DNA from: Lunatimonas lonarensis
GTDB taxonomy: Bacteria > Bacteroidota > Bacteroidia > Cytophagales > Cyclobacteriaceae
Assembly: GCF_000390185.1 (NCBI RefSeq)
Contig: NZ_AQHR01000044.1
Span: 1-64,000, forward strand
Reading direction: 5' to 3'
Length of the DNA stretch: 64,000 bases
Shown here: positions 25,421-35,201 of the stretch, piece by piece
Layout: each line of letters starts with the position of its first letter
Numbering within the stretch: position 1 is the stretch's first letter
Notes under the pieces: model-generated
What the model was told of the DNA's origin: nothing
Databases searched by the model: none
Seen by the model: the letters and a program-made list of their open reading frames with translations, nothing else
Position numbers and translations under genes: made by a program

Positions 25421-25978
25421 CTAGACGAAAGAACTTCGCCCATATACAAGCCGGCAGATCACTACCAGATCAAATACAGCGTGAGCCATTACCGCCGCCC
25501 ATAAGCCGACCTCCTCGAAGAGGTAGCCAAAGCCATAGATTACTCCCACCATGAAAGAACCATAGATGGAAATACGCCAGTTCCAAGGGTTCAGGTAGCC
25601 ATGCAGGGCGACAAACAGTAAGGACGTCCATCCAATCCCCAGCAATGGCTGTAGGCCAGCCCGAAAAAACACCTCCTCACCAAGCCCCGCACAGGCAGAC
25701 ACCAGTAAAATCGAAAGCGGTGTCCAGTCAAATGCCCTGACCAAGTTCTGGTAGAAATGCCGCTCTCGGGCGAAAAAAGGAGCAGATATAACCATTAAAG
25801 CCATCATCGAAGAGGCAATTCCTACTGCTCCACCCCAAACTAACTGAACCGACAGGGATTTTCCGCCGGTAAAAACTTCCCAAATGGTAGTCTCTTGGAA
25901 GAAAAAAATCAACAAAATGCCCGGCAGCCCAAAACCCAGCACCGTTGAAACACCCAACCAGAATAAGCTGCGCCTCAT
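25421..25978 (-). CDS. CPBP family intramembrane glutamic endopeptidase
   Basis: The 185-residue protein is mostly hydrophobic, with about five helices. It contains the CPBP (Abi/Rce1) catalytic motifs: E101-E102-x3-R106 in LGEEVFFRAG, H126 in FVALHG, and H166-x3-D170 in MAHAVFDL. Members include Rce1-type prenyl proteases and bacteriocin-immunity proteins; the substrate is unknown. The gene starts at the base directly after the stop of the sugar porter gene on the same strand, so the two are co-transcribed. Confidence 0.88.
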   Translation of the reverse strand: MRRSLFWLGVSTVLGFGLPGILLIFFFQETTIWEVFTGGKSLSVQLVWGGAVGIASSMMALMVISAPFFARERHFYQNLVRAFDWTPLSILLVSACAGLGEEVFFRAGLQPLLGIGWTSLLFVALHGYLNPWNWRISIYGSFMVGVIYGFGYLFEEVGLWAAVMAHAVFDLVVICRLVYGRSSFV

Positions 25979-27388
25979 CTACGGTTTCCTTTGAAGCCAG
26001 TATTGTTCAATATCTTCGAGGGACTTTCCGGCCGTCTCCGGGATCATTTTCCAGATGATATACAGATACGGCAGACACATCAGGGCAAACAAAAAGAAGG
26101 TTCCCGAGGGAGTTAGATTTTCCAAAAACCAAGGGGTAAGCTGACCGATCAAATAAGTGCCCACCCAAAGGGATAGCCCGGCAATCGACATGGCAAGACC
26201 CCTAACCCGATTGGGATACATCTCTGATAAGAGAACAAAAATTACTGCGGAAATGGAAATAGCCGTAAAAAAGATATAGGCAAGAAAGAGTACCAACAGC
26301 CAGATTACACCAATACCCAACATCTCCCCATTCCAAAAGTAGATCCCGATGGCCAATAGGGTTAAAATCATGCCTGTCACCCCAAAATACACCAGCTTTT
26401 TCCTTCCGACACGATCGATGATGACAAGTGCGATTACGGTGGTCAATACGTTTACCAGACCGACCCAAACCTGGTAAAAAAGTGCATCACCCGAGGTCAG
26501 GCCACTCTGCTCAAAGATAGTAGGTCCGTAATACAGTACGGCATTCACCCCCATAAACTGCCCCAGGATGGCAATCGCCACACCGATGAGCATCGGTCGT
26601 CTCCATTCCGGTCTCAAAAGTGTTTCCCAACCCTTATCCGAGGAGCGGGCAATCGTTGCATACACTTCTTCCACCTTCCACTGGATTTGGGTCGTATCCC
26701 GATAGAGCCTGGCAAAAACCACCCTCGCCGCAGCCTCCTGCTTATTGACAAGCAACCAACGGGGGCTCTCCGGAATAAAGAAAATCAGCACGAAAAACGC
26801 CATGGCAGGGATAAACTCCATCCCAAGCATTCCCCTCCATACTTCATCCCGAAATATCCATAGGATCCATTCGGGAGATTGGTCACCAATCCCGCCAGCA
26901 ACGAGCTGCAGTTGGAAATTGATCAGGTAGGCTCCCAAAAAGCCCACGGTAATGGCCAGCTGGTAAAGGGACACCAAACTTCCCCGATAGGAAGAAATAG
27001 CCATTTCAGAAATGTACATGGGAGAAATGATGGACACCATGCCGATTCCTGCACCTCCGATTATCCTGAAAAACACCAGCTGCCCAAACCCTGCGGCAAC
27101 CGCACATCCAAAAGCCGAGGAGGTAAAGAGCAGAGCTGAAAGGAACATGACCTTTTTCCTACCAAACCGGTCACTAAGCCACCCGGCCACGGCTACACCG
27201 AGAATCGAACCTACCAACGCACACCCGACATACCATCCCTGTTGCAGCACGTCCAACTCAAACTGTTTGGAAACTTGGGTGATGGTCCCCGAAATGACAG
27301 CTGTATCGTAGCCAAAGAGAAAGCCTCCCAAAGCGGCTATAAGGGACAGAAAAACGAGGTAAATCAACGAGGAAGGTGGTGTTTTCAA
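25979..27388 (-). CDS. Sugar porter family MFS transporter
   Basis: The 469-residue protein has twelve predicted membrane helices. It carries sugar porter signatures: GGFLFGYDTAVISG in helix 1, DRFGRKK in loop 2-3, PESPRWLL after helix 6, DRVGRKK in loop 8-9, and PETAGKSLEDIE at the C-terminus. It probably brings a monosaccharide across the inner membrane with H+ or Na+. It is divergent from the esterase gene at 27558. The position beside GH20 and the glycan region suggests that it imports a product of glycan breakdown, but the sugar cannot be named. Confidence 0.92.
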   Translation of the reverse strand: MKTPPSSLIYLVFLSLIAALGGFLFGYDTAVISGTITQVSKQFELDVLQQGWYVGCALVGSILGVAVAGWLSDRFGRKKVMFLSALLFTSSAFGCAVAAGFGQLVFFRIIGGAGIGMVSIISPMYISEMAISSYRGSLVSLYQLAITVGFLGAYLINFQLQLVAGGIGDQSPEWILWIFRDEVWRGMLGMEFIPAMAFFVLIFFIPESPRWLLVNKQEAAARVVFARLYRDTTQIQWKVEEVYATIARSSDKGWETLLRPEWRRPMLIGVAIAILGQFMGVNAVLYYGPTIFEQSGLTSGDALFYQVWVGLVNVLTTVIALVIIDRVGRKKLVYFGVTGMILTLLAIGIYFWNGEMLGIGVIWLLVLFLAYIFFTAISISAVIFVLLSEMYPNRVRGLAMSIAGLSLWVGTYLIGQLTPWFLENLTPSGTFFLFALMCLPYLYIIWKMIPETAGKSLEDIEQYWLQRKP

Positions 27389-27557
27389 AGGACGGCTTGG
27401 TTGGATGTTACGGCAAAATACACAAAAGTTGCTTCGATACCGTGTACCTACACGCTAAATTTCTCCTTTCATCATAAAAATAGGCGTACGAGACGGGGAT
27501 ACGCATTTTTTGAATTAACTTTAACCCAATTGGAACCCTTCAAGCTGTTTTAAACAT

Positions 27558-29927
27558 ATGCACTTTTCTGTCATTAGAGCCGTGAGCGCATCCTTCCTTT
27601 GGATGTTTGGTGCTTTTCTGGCGTTGCCCGCTTTGGGGCAGGAGGGTGACTTGCAGCAGCGCAGAAGCTACCTGGACCAACTGATCCAACAAAACCGCCC
27701 ACACCCTACTCCTGCTCAACGCCCACGAGATGTGTTTGCCTCCTTCGTCCGGCTAAGTGCAAAGGACAGTACTTGGGAGGCTTGGCAGGCCAGAACCGGC
27801 GAGCTGCCTCCAAATTTTGACCGAATGCCCTCTATCCCTCTGTTGCCAAACCCATTGGTCTGGAAAGAGGGGGAGCAGAACATCCCGATCACCAACCTTT
27901 CGCAGTGGCATAGTCAACGGGAATGGATCAAAGAAAATGTCAAAACGTTGTTTTCAGGAACCTTCCCTGATCCTCCGGTCAGAATCACTTCCACCGTGCT
28001 GGAAGAGCGGATGGAAAGCTCCATACGTGTGCAACGGATAGAACTCCGATTTGGAAACCATAAAGACGCAAAACTGAATATTGAAGTGTTTACACCCACG
28101 GGTGAGGGACCCTTTCCTGTATTCATGAGCCAGTGGAACCACCGTGGTTGGGTTCAGATAGCCGTAAGGCGAGGCTACATGGGGGTAATCTATGCGGGGG
28201 CAGATGAATGGGACGATACAGTTTTGTATCAGGAGATCTACCCTGACTATGATTGGACTGCGTTGATGACCAGGGCTTGGGGTGCTTCGAGGGTGGTGGA
28301 TTACCTCTATACGCTCCCGGAAGTTGACAGATCAAAAATCGCACTCACCGGACATTCCAGGAATGGAAAACTTTCCCTTTTGGCAGGAGCCTTTGATCCG
28401 CGGTTTGCGGCCATCATCAGCAGCAGTGCCGGCACCGGAGGGGAAATCCCTTATCGATACACCGACGAAAGACACGAAAACGAATCTCTGGATTATTTGA
28501 ACTCCATCCGTCCACAATGGTTTCATCCTAGGCTTCGATTCTACAATGGAAGAGAGCACAAACTGCCCATAGATCAAAACTCACTTATGGCACTGATAGC
28601 CCCCAATGCGCTGTTGCTGAGCTCCTCCATCCGGGAAGCAGGGGGAGGAGACCCATGGGCCATCGAACAAAATTACCTTTCCGTAAAGACCGTCTACTGC
28701 TTTTTGGGTGTCCCCGACCGGATTGGGCTACGCTTTAGAGATGGAGGTCACGGCGTTGCAGCGCGGGATCTCGAATCATACGTAGACTGGCTGGATATTC
28801 AGTTTGGCAGGTCCCAAAAAACCTGGCAGAATAACCTGTACTATCCCTTCTCCTTCGATTTGTGGGCCGCCAACCAAACCAAGCAGGTAGACCCGATGGA
28901 CTTCCCTGTGATCGCACCATCCTACCCGCCTCTGTTGGGCTCCCTATCCGATAAGAGCGACTGGGAGCGTCGTAAACCCGAGGTAAGGCAACGCCTACAG
29001 TGGCTTTTAGGGTCTACACCACCTGGAGTCAGCGCGGCGCCCACCACCGATTTGAGCGACCGGGTAGACTATATGGATGAGCTAATCCAACGTCCAAACC
29101 CTAAAAACGGTATCCGAAAGAACCTGGCCCCTTACCGAGCTATGGGGGACTACCAATACGCAGCCCTGTATCTTCCCGCAGACGAAAATGGCGATCTACG
29201 AATGATGGGCGAGGAACGCTTTCCCGTGATCGTCTGGTCACATAAATACATCAATACGGGTTTTGATCGCCTTTTGAATCCATTGATTACCGCCTTTTTG
29301 GAGAAGGGCATCGCGGTGTTGGTCTTTGACCAGCTGGGATATGGAAGCCGGATTGAGGAGGGAACCGAATTTTACGATCGATACCCTGAATGGTCTAAGA
29401 TGGGCAAAATGATCACCGACACCCAAGCTGCCATTGATGCGCTTCAGCAAATCCCGCTGATCGATCCATCCCATATATTCCTCGGTGGATATAGCCTAGG
29501 GGGTACTATTAGTTTGCTCACCGCTGCCTTGGATGACCGGGTAGCAGGAGTTGCCACCGCATCGGGCTTTACACCTTGGCGAAATGCCAATATCGGCCAA
29601 TCCTATGAGGGGATAAGAGCCTTTTCCCACCTATATGGACTTATGCCCAAGTTAGGCTATTTTTTGGGAAATGAGCAGCGTATACCTATTGATTTTCCGG
29701 AGATTATTGCCAGTATCGCCCCCAGGCCCCTACTTTTTATAACTCCGGAAATGGATCGCCATGCTGATTTAACGGCTATTTCCCAAGCAGTGAGATTGGC
29801 GAATCAAGTGCACAGACTCTATGGCCCAAACCGCATCCATCACGAGATTCCCAACACATTCGGTCAGTTTACTTCGATACAACAACAGTATTTGGTAAAC
29901 TGGGTAGCCAACCAACTTGCCCCCTAG
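27558..29927 (+). CDS. Secreted two-module alpha/beta hydrolase (CE15-like plus DLH-like)
   Basis: The 789-residue protein has a signal peptide ending near ALPALGQ. The N-terminal module (about 30-420) has the nucleophile motif GHSRNGK with S267; the S-R-x-G-K form is typical of glucuronoyl esterases (CE15), where the usual motif is G-C-S-R-x-G-K. The C-terminal module (about 450-789) has a classical GYSLGG motif with S646, like dienelactone hydrolase or acetyl-xylan esterase. Histidine candidates are in FRDGGHGV and the final FGQF region. It may remove ester groups from glycans, but no substrate can be assigned. The next gene starts 3 bp after its stop, so they form an operon. Confidence 0.8.
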   Translation: MHFSVIRAVSASFLWMFGAFLALPALGQEGDLQQRRSYLDQLIQQNRPHPTPAQRPRDVFASFVRLSAKDSTWEAWQARTGELPPNFDRMPSIPLLPNPLVWKEGEQNIPITNLSQWHSQREWIKENVKTLFSGTFPDPPVRITSTVLEERMESSIRVQRIELRFGNHKDAKLNIEVFTPTGEGPFPVFMSQWNHRGWVQIAVRRGYMGVIYAGADEWDDTVLYQEIYPDYDWTALMTRAWGASRVVDYLYTLPEVDRSKIALTGHSRNGKLSLLAGAFDPRFAAIISSSAGTGGEIPYRYTDERHENESLDYLNSIRPQWFHPRLRFYNGREHKLPIDQNSLMALIAPNALLLSSSIREAGGGDPWAIEQNYLSVKTVYCFLGVPDRIGLRFRDGGHGVAARDLESYVDWLDIQFGRSQKTWQNNLYYPFSFDLWAANQTKQVDPMDFPVIAPSYPPLLGSLSDKSDWERRKPEVRQRLQWLLGSTPPGVSAAPTTDLSDRVDYMDELIQRPNPKNGIRKNLAPYRAMGDYQYAALYLPADENGDLRMMGEERFPVIVWSHKYINTGFDRLLNPLITAFLEKGIAVLVFDQLGYGSRIEEGTEFYDRYPEWSKMGKMITDTQAAIDALQQIPLIDPSHIFLGGYSLGGTISLLTAALDDRVAGVATASGFTPWRNANIGQSYEGIRAFSHLYGLMPKLGYFLGNEQRIPIDFPEIIASIAPRPLLFITPEMDRHADLTAISQAVRLANQVHRLYGPNRIHHEIPNTFGQFTSIQQQYLVNWVANQLAP

Positions 29928-29930
29928 CCT

Positions 29931-32327
29931 ATGACTCAACCAAAATTCATCCTTTTCCTGTGTTTGTTTTACTACACCTGCTCGGTGACTGTCCTTGCTC
30001 AAGCGCCACCGCTTCGACTGGGAACGTTTGATATGGATGCCACACCTCCCGTGGGATCCTATCTGGCCTATGACCAAATGGAAAAAGCAGGCGAACTTGG
30101 CCTACGGGCCAGGGGAATCATCCTACAGGGCGCCGGTCTTCCCATCGTGCTGTGTGCCATCGACTGGATTGGTATTGCCAATGAAAGCCAAGATTATTTC
30201 AAGTCGGTACTTGCCAGTGCAGCGGGTACCATTCCTTCCCGGGTTAGCGTACACACCGTGCACCAACATGACGCACCCATAAGCGACTTCACGGCGGAGC
30301 GTCTGCTGCTTGCCGACGGCCTTGAACCGCTTTCCTACGAAGGCAGCTTCCAACGTGAATTTGGCATCAAGCTGGGACAGGTGGTACGAAATGCCTTCTA
30401 CCATATGCTGCCCGTAACCCATATTGGAAATGGCGAAGCATTGGTTCGTGACGTGGCGTCAAACCGACGGATAATCGGCCCGGATGGAAAGGCACTGCAT
30501 TCCCGTACCTCTGCTACAAGAGATGCTTCGATCAGAGCCTATCCCGAGGGACTTATTGACCCGGTGGTTTCCCTTTTAAGCTTTTGGAACGAAGAAACAC
30601 CCTTGGCTGTGCTGAGCTACTACGCCGTGCATCCCCAAAGCTATTATCTGACCAAGGTCGCCAACCCTGACTTTCCCGGCTTGGCCAGGTACCTTCGCCA
30701 ACTTGAGGTGCCTGATGCACTACACGTTCATTTCAATGGGGCCGGTGCCAACGTGACGGCTGGGAAATACAATGATGGTGCAAAAGAAAACCGGTTGATC
30801 TTGGCGCAACGGCTGGCAGCAGGCATGAAACAGGCTTGGGACCACACGGTTAAGACACCTATTTCCGCAGAAGAAGTCTCCTGGCAAGTGGTGAACGTGG
30901 ACCTGCCCATCGCTGCATCGGTGGCGCAGATCGCGGATGAAATGAAATCAAAGGATATGCGCTGGCGCACCAACTATGTGCAAAAGCTGGCATGGAAAGA
31001 ACGCATGGAGGCTGGATTCTCTAACCCAATATCCTGTCTATACCTTGGAAATACACGGGTACTGAACCTACCCGGGGAGCTGTTTGTAGAGTACCAATTG
31101 GCCGCAAAAGCACATAACCCCCATTTAAAGGTACATATGGCAGCCTACGCAGACTATGGCCCATTCTATATCGGTACCACAAAATCCTACGATGAGGGTG
31201 GCTACGAAGCAATAACCAGCCCTACCACCGCAGAAGCGGAACCCATCATACGGTCTGCTATAAGTAGTCTGTTGGATCATCAACCGAACCTAATTCCTCG
31301 TACAGCCTCAAATAGGTCACTTAAAGCTGAAACGCACGACGTATCAAATCTGATCCAATGGCAGGAAAAACGTGAGGAGGTATTGAAAAACATGGAAAAA
31401 ATCATGGGCCCTCTCCCATCAAGAGAAGCCTTGGCACCTCCCTCTGTAGACTACCTGGATACGCTCGCGACAGAGGGATTTATCCGATATACCATCGCCT
31501 ACGAGGCACATCCAGGATTCAGGGTACCTGCATTTTTATACATCCCAACAAACACGAAACCTCTCGGAATACCAGCTATCCTCGCATTGCACAGCACGGG
31601 AGACCCCGGAAAAAAGATTGTGGACGGGCAAACGCCCATGGAAAACCGCGCTGTAGCACGAGAACTGGCTACCCGAGGGTATGTGGTTCTTGCTCCCGAT
31701 TATCCAAGCTTTGGGGATCTTAGCGACCACGATTTTTCTACCGATGGATTTGAGTCTGCTACCATGTTGGCTATCTGGAATCACATGCGGGGCGTAGACC
31801 TCTTGCAGGAACTTCCTGAGGTCGACGCAACCCGGATCGGTGTTATCGGCCATTCGTTGGGCGGACACAACGCCATTTTCGTCGGAGCTTTTGACGAGCG
31901 GATACAGGTAATCGTGAGTAGCTGCGGATGGACCCCATTCGATTATTACGACATCGGCGAGGAAGCATCGAAGCGCTACGGCGGCCGGCTGGGTCCTTGG
32001 GCGCAGGACAGGTATATGCCCAGAATCCGTGAATACCTACCAACGGGAAAACTACCCTTTGATTTTCCCGATATCCTCGCCACTTTAGTTCCCCGGGCTT
32101 TCTTTTCAAACTCTCCTATGGGAGATGCGAATTTTAGTGTGGAGGGAGTAAAACAGGGAATTCAGGAAGTGAAGCCTCTATTTGAGTTTTTGGACATCCC
32201 AGGAAATCTGGAGGTTCACTTTCCCGATGCAGGGCATGATTTTCCGGCAGACACCCGAGTGGCGGCCTACATGTTTATGGATCATCACCTCAACTTTAAA
32301 CCCAAGAACAAGGACATAATTCCCTAG
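29931..32327 (+). CDS. Fusion of neutral ceramidase-like N-terminal domain and alpha/beta hydrolase
   Basis: The 798-residue protein has a signal peptide (cleavage near VLAQ24). Residues 25-450 resemble the neutral/alkaline non-lysosomal ceramidase N-terminal domain: an early GTFDMDATPPVG, VHTVHQHDAPI with the zinc-type histidines, YYAVHPQSYY, and FNGAGANVTAGKYND in place of the usual nucleophile loop (NG-GDVSPN-like). No Ser is seen at the usual nucleophile place in that loop, so the ceramidase activity is doubtful. Residues 500-798 form a second hydrolase with S642 in GHSLGGH and H769 in AGHDFP. It is probably periplasmic and coupled in translation to the upstream esterase. The substrate is unknown. 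Confidence 0.78.
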   Translation: MTQPKFILFLCLFYYTCSVTVLAQAPPLRLGTFDMDATPPVGSYLAYDQMEKAGELGLRARGIILQGAGLPIVLCAIDWIGIANESQDYFKSVLASAAGTIPSRVSVHTVHQHDAPISDFTAERLLLADGLEPLSYEGSFQREFGIKLGQVVRNAFYHMLPVTHIGNGEALVRDVASNRRIIGPDGKALHSRTSATRDASIRAYPEGLIDPVVSLLSFWNEETPLAVLSYYAVHPQSYYLTKVANPDFPGLARYLRQLEVPDALHVHFNGAGANVTAGKYNDGAKENRLILAQRLAAGMKQAWDHTVKTPISAEEVSWQVVNVDLPIAASVAQIADEMKSKDMRWRTNYVQKLAWKERMEAGFSNPISCLYLGNTRVLNLPGELFVEYQLAAKAHNPHLKVHMAAYADYGPFYIGTTKSYDEGGYEAITSPTTAEAEPIIRSAISSLLDHQPNLIPRTASNRSLKAETHDVSNLIQWQEKREEVLKNMEKIMGPLPSREALAPPSVDYLDTLATEGFIRYTIAYEAHPGFRVPAFLYIPTNTKPLGIPAILALHSTGDPGKKIVDGQTPMENRAVARELATRGYVVLAPDYPSFGDLSDHDFSTDGFESATMLAIWNHMRGVDLLQELPEVDATRIGVIGHSLGGHNAIFVGAFDERIQVIVSSCGWTPFDYYDIGEEASKRYGGRLGPWAQDRYMPRIREYLPTGKLPFDFPDILATLVPRAFFSNSPMGDANFSVEGVKQGIQEVKPLFEFLDIPGNLEVHFPDAGHDFPADTRVAAYMFMDHHLNFKPKNKDIIP

Positions 32328-32357
32328 AATTAGTTATAAACAAAAATACAGTGAAGG

Positions 32358-32525
32358 ATGAAATAGAAAAAATCCCGCTTGCATGACGCTTCACACAATT
32401 GGCGTCGAACATGCGACCATGCCATCAAGATCCGGGATGGAACTCCTCGTCCGATTGGCCTCTTCTTAGAGGCTTCCCGGTTTATCCGGACAAGTTCTAA
32501 CCATTGAAAAAATAATTATTGACCT
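32358..32525 (+). repeat. Upstream repeat element, copy A
   Basis: The 38 bp before the ATG at 32526 begin with GGACAAGTTC and contain ACCATTGA. They match copies B (37745-37781) and C (44804-44841) at the same distance from a start codon. The palindrome CCGG-TTTAT-CCGG precedes it, and further upstream a stretch shared with copy B (GTCATGC on the opposite strand) extends the similarity to roughly 150 bp. A regulatory leader or a mobile-element remnant are the two readings. Confidence 0.55.
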
Positions 32526-34583
32526 ATGAATACTAAAATCCTTGTAATAGCAGCCCTTGCCACTTTCCTGCTTGCATCCTGCAAAGAACCAAAATACGCA
32601 GATGCGTTGAGTCCTGAGGCCTCCATGGCCACCTTTGATCTACACGAAGACTTCATGATCGAACTATTTGCTGCCGAACCTCACGTTTGGGATCCCGTAG
32701 AGATGGTTTTTGATGAAAAGGGTCAAGCCTATGTAGTGGAAATGCCCGACTACCCCTACAAGCCAGAGGAAGGAAAAGGGCGCGGGCGTATCCGTCTTCT
32801 TAAAGACACCAATGGAGACGGGGTAGTAGATGAATCAGTTATCTTCGCAGAAGGACTTCCCGATGCTACGTCCATGCTTCCGTGGAAGGGAGGGCTTATC
32901 GTAACCTCGGCTCCGCATATCTATTATCTCAAAGACACCAATGGGGATGAACAGGCAGACGTAAAGGAAATCCTGTTTGAAGGCTTTTTCGAAAACAATT
33001 CGGAAGCACAGATCACAAACCTTCGGTTTGGTTTGGACAACTGGATCTATGCCGCCAACAACGGCCAACCCGGGGAGGTATCCTATCTTCGCAAACCAGA
33101 AGCGGGCCAACTAAGTATGCGGGGTGCGGATTTTCGGTTTCGACTGGATACAGATGAATTCGAACTTGAAAGCGGAACGGCTCAATTTGGTCATACACTG
33201 GATGACTGGAACAATAAGTTTTTTACCCAGAATACGCTGCACATTCAGCAGGCTGTCATCCCAAGACGGTACTTGGAACGCCATGGGCATCTTTCCTCAC
33301 TAAACGTAAACCTAAATATCTCGGATCACGATTTTGAAATGTTCCAATTGACCCCTCCTCCCTACTGGCGTGCTGAGCGTACCATAAGGCGAAACATCCA
33401 ATACCAAGAACAGAATTTGGATCGTGTAGAGCATGCCGACAAATACTTTACGGGTGCCTCAGGGGGAACGGTCTACAATGGAGACGCATTTCCAGAATCG
33501 TTCAGAGGAAATATTTTTACGGGCGACGTGGCAGGCAACCTTATCCACCGCGATATACTTGTAAAAAGCCAAACGGATCCAGTTTTTACCGCCCAACGGG
33601 CAGACGAGGAAAAAGCAAGGGAATTTTTGGCCTCCACCGACCCTTGGTTCAGGCCTACCAGCTTTACCATTGGCCCAGACGGATACCTTTATGTGCTGGA
33701 CTTCTATCGGCAACATATCGAAACACCTGTTTCCATACCGGATGACCTGAAAGAAGAGATGGACTTTATGTATGGCGAAAAGCACGGACGGATTTACCGT
33801 ATTCGTCCCAAAAATGATACTGAGCGAAGACCAATTGCCGTAGACCTAAGCAAGGCCACTACCTCACAGCTAATCGAACTGCTAGCCCACCCCAGTGGCT
33901 GGTATCGGACCAACGCCCAGCGACTGCTCCTGGAAAAAGGAGCTCCGGAAAACCAAACCAGCTTGGAAGCATTTGTAAACTCACATGAATCTCCTCAGGC
34001 GCGTTTGCATGCAGCTTACGTGTTGGAAGCGTGGGGACTGCTGAATTCCTCCCATGTAAAAGCCCTTTTGAACCACCCCCATGCTGAAGTAAAACGACAT
34101 GGCCTGCAACTGGCCGAACGCTTCCCTGAATTGAATACTGTAATTCAAACGCTCGCTTCCCATGAGAATGCGACCGTTTCTCTTCAAGCACTGTTGAGTT
34201 TAGGGAACTATACGGACAAAGAAACCTTGGAGAATTTAGCCCTTCATTTGGCAAAAAGGGGAGAAAACCGATGGTATCGAACGGCTATCCTCAGTGCTGC
34301 CGGGGTTACCGAAAATGCTTTTATTACCGCTCTTTTTGACAAATCCGGCTTCAAAAACTCGCAGGAGTCATGGAAAGAAGAGGTGATCAGGGAAACTGCC
34401 CATATACTGGGATCCAATGGAGAGAAAAAAGCGTTGGAAACCTTTGCACAGTATTTGGCCCAGTCTGGCGATACCTGGCAAAAAGCAGGTCTAGACGGCC
34501 TTTCCAAAGGGCTGAAAAAGCACGAAGAAACCAGGCCCGAACTGAAAGCATTTCTGGACGCATTAGCAGAAAACAGCGAATAA
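32526..34583 (+). CDS. Lipoprotein with PVC-type dehydrogenase-like beta-propeller and HEAT-like repeats
   Basis: The 685-residue lipoprotein has lipobox LLASC19. Residues 35-420 match the beta-propeller of 'PVC-type heme-binding CxxCH' or membrane-bound dehydrogenase proteins: MIELFAAEPHVWDPVEMVFDEKGQAYVVEM, RIRLLKDTNGDGVVDE, ITNLRFGLDNWIYAANNG, GNIFTGDVAGNLIHRD and SFTIGPDGYLYVLDFYRQHIE. The remaining C-terminal 230 residues are helical repeats of HEAT type (LLAHPSGWYRTNAQRLLLEKG). The usual C-terminal CxxCH cytochrome c is missing, and Cys19 is the only cysteine noticed. It may pass electrons to the HiPIP-type protein encoded 50 bp downstream. The substrate is probably a sugar or alcohol. 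Confidence 0.82.
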   Translation: MNTKILVIAALATFLLASCKEPKYADALSPEASMATFDLHEDFMIELFAAEPHVWDPVEMVFDEKGQAYVVEMPDYPYKPEEGKGRGRIRLLKDTNGDGVVDESVIFAEGLPDATSMLPWKGGLIVTSAPHIYYLKDTNGDEQADVKEILFEGFFENNSEAQITNLRFGLDNWIYAANNGQPGEVSYLRKPEAGQLSMRGADFRFRLDTDEFELESGTAQFGHTLDDWNNKFFTQNTLHIQQAVIPRRYLERHGHLSSLNVNLNISDHDFEMFQLTPPPYWRAERTIRRNIQYQEQNLDRVEHADKYFTGASGGTVYNGDAFPESFRGNIFTGDVAGNLIHRDILVKSQTDPVFTAQRADEEKAREFLASTDPWFRPTSFTIGPDGYLYVLDFYRQHIETPVSIPDDLKEEMDFMYGEKHGRIYRIRPKNDTERRPIAVDLSKATTSQLIELLAHPSGWYRTNAQRLLLEKGAPENQTSLEAFVNSHESPQARLHAAYVLEAWGLLNSSHVKALLNHPHAEVKRHGLQLAERFPELNTVIQTLASHENATVSLQALLSLGNYTDKETLENLALHLAKRGENRWYRTAILSAAGVTENAFITALFDKSGFKNSQESWKEEVIRETAHILGSNGEKKALETFAQYLAQSGDTWQKAGLDGLSKGLKKHEETRPELKAFLDALAENSE

Positions 34584-34633
34584 CCTGTCGTTTTGTTTAA
34601 ACTGATTACCAACAACCTGTAAACTCCAAAACC

Positions 34634-34978
34634 ATGCATAGAAGAAAAGCCATCAAGAAGTTGATTCAGACAGGCGGTGCATGGACGGTTCTCCCTGGGC
34701 TTCTTGCAGCATGCTCGGGAGGATCCTCCAAAGCCTACGACTTAGCAGATATAACCGACTGCTCAGACCTTGACGGATTGCCTGATTCGGAAATCAGCAA
34801 ACGAAATCAGCTGGGCTATGTGGAAAAGACCCCTATTTCAGACAATATTTGCTACAACTGCCAGCTCTACCTACCTCCTACCGAAACCCGAAAATGCGGG
34901 GGCTGTCAGCTCTTCAAAGGCCCCGTCAAAACGGAAGCATACTGTACCTATTGGGCTCCCCGGGTAGACCAGGGCTAA
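34634..34978 (+). CDS. High-potential iron-sulfur protein (HiPIP)-like
   Basis: The 114-residue protein has an N-terminal signal with a twin arginine (HRRKAIKK) and a possible lipobox LLAAC27. The C-terminal half carries HiPIP-type cysteines: C73-x2-C76, then C91 (with an extra C88 forming CGGC), then C104 in AYCTYWAP. The pattern C-GGCQLFKGPV and YCTYW is close to known HiPIPs, which hold one [4Fe-4S] cluster at high potential and carry single electrons in the periplasm. Its position right after a haem-less dehydrogenase-like lipoprotein suggests that it is the electron acceptor, which is inference. Confidence 0.88.
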   Translation: MHRRKAIKKLIQTGGAWTVLPGLLAACSGGSSKAYDLADITDCSDLDGLPDSEISKRNQLGYVEKTPISDNICYNCQLYLPPTETRKCGGCQLFKGPVKTEAYCTYWAPRVDQG

Positions 34979-35201
34979 TTTGGAAGGCAAAAACCCAGCC
35001 TTATTATTTGGAACAAACCATATTACAACGGGATCCTCGGCAACGTGGGTCCAGTTTCTATAAATTGGAAACAGCTTCATCCATACTATGCTAGAGCAAG
35101 GTAGCAAAAAACCTGATTCATTTATTTTTTATATTTTTACAAAAAAAAAACCATAACTGAATTTTTCCTACTTACATTTGCAGTAAACTAACCAACTAAA
35201 G

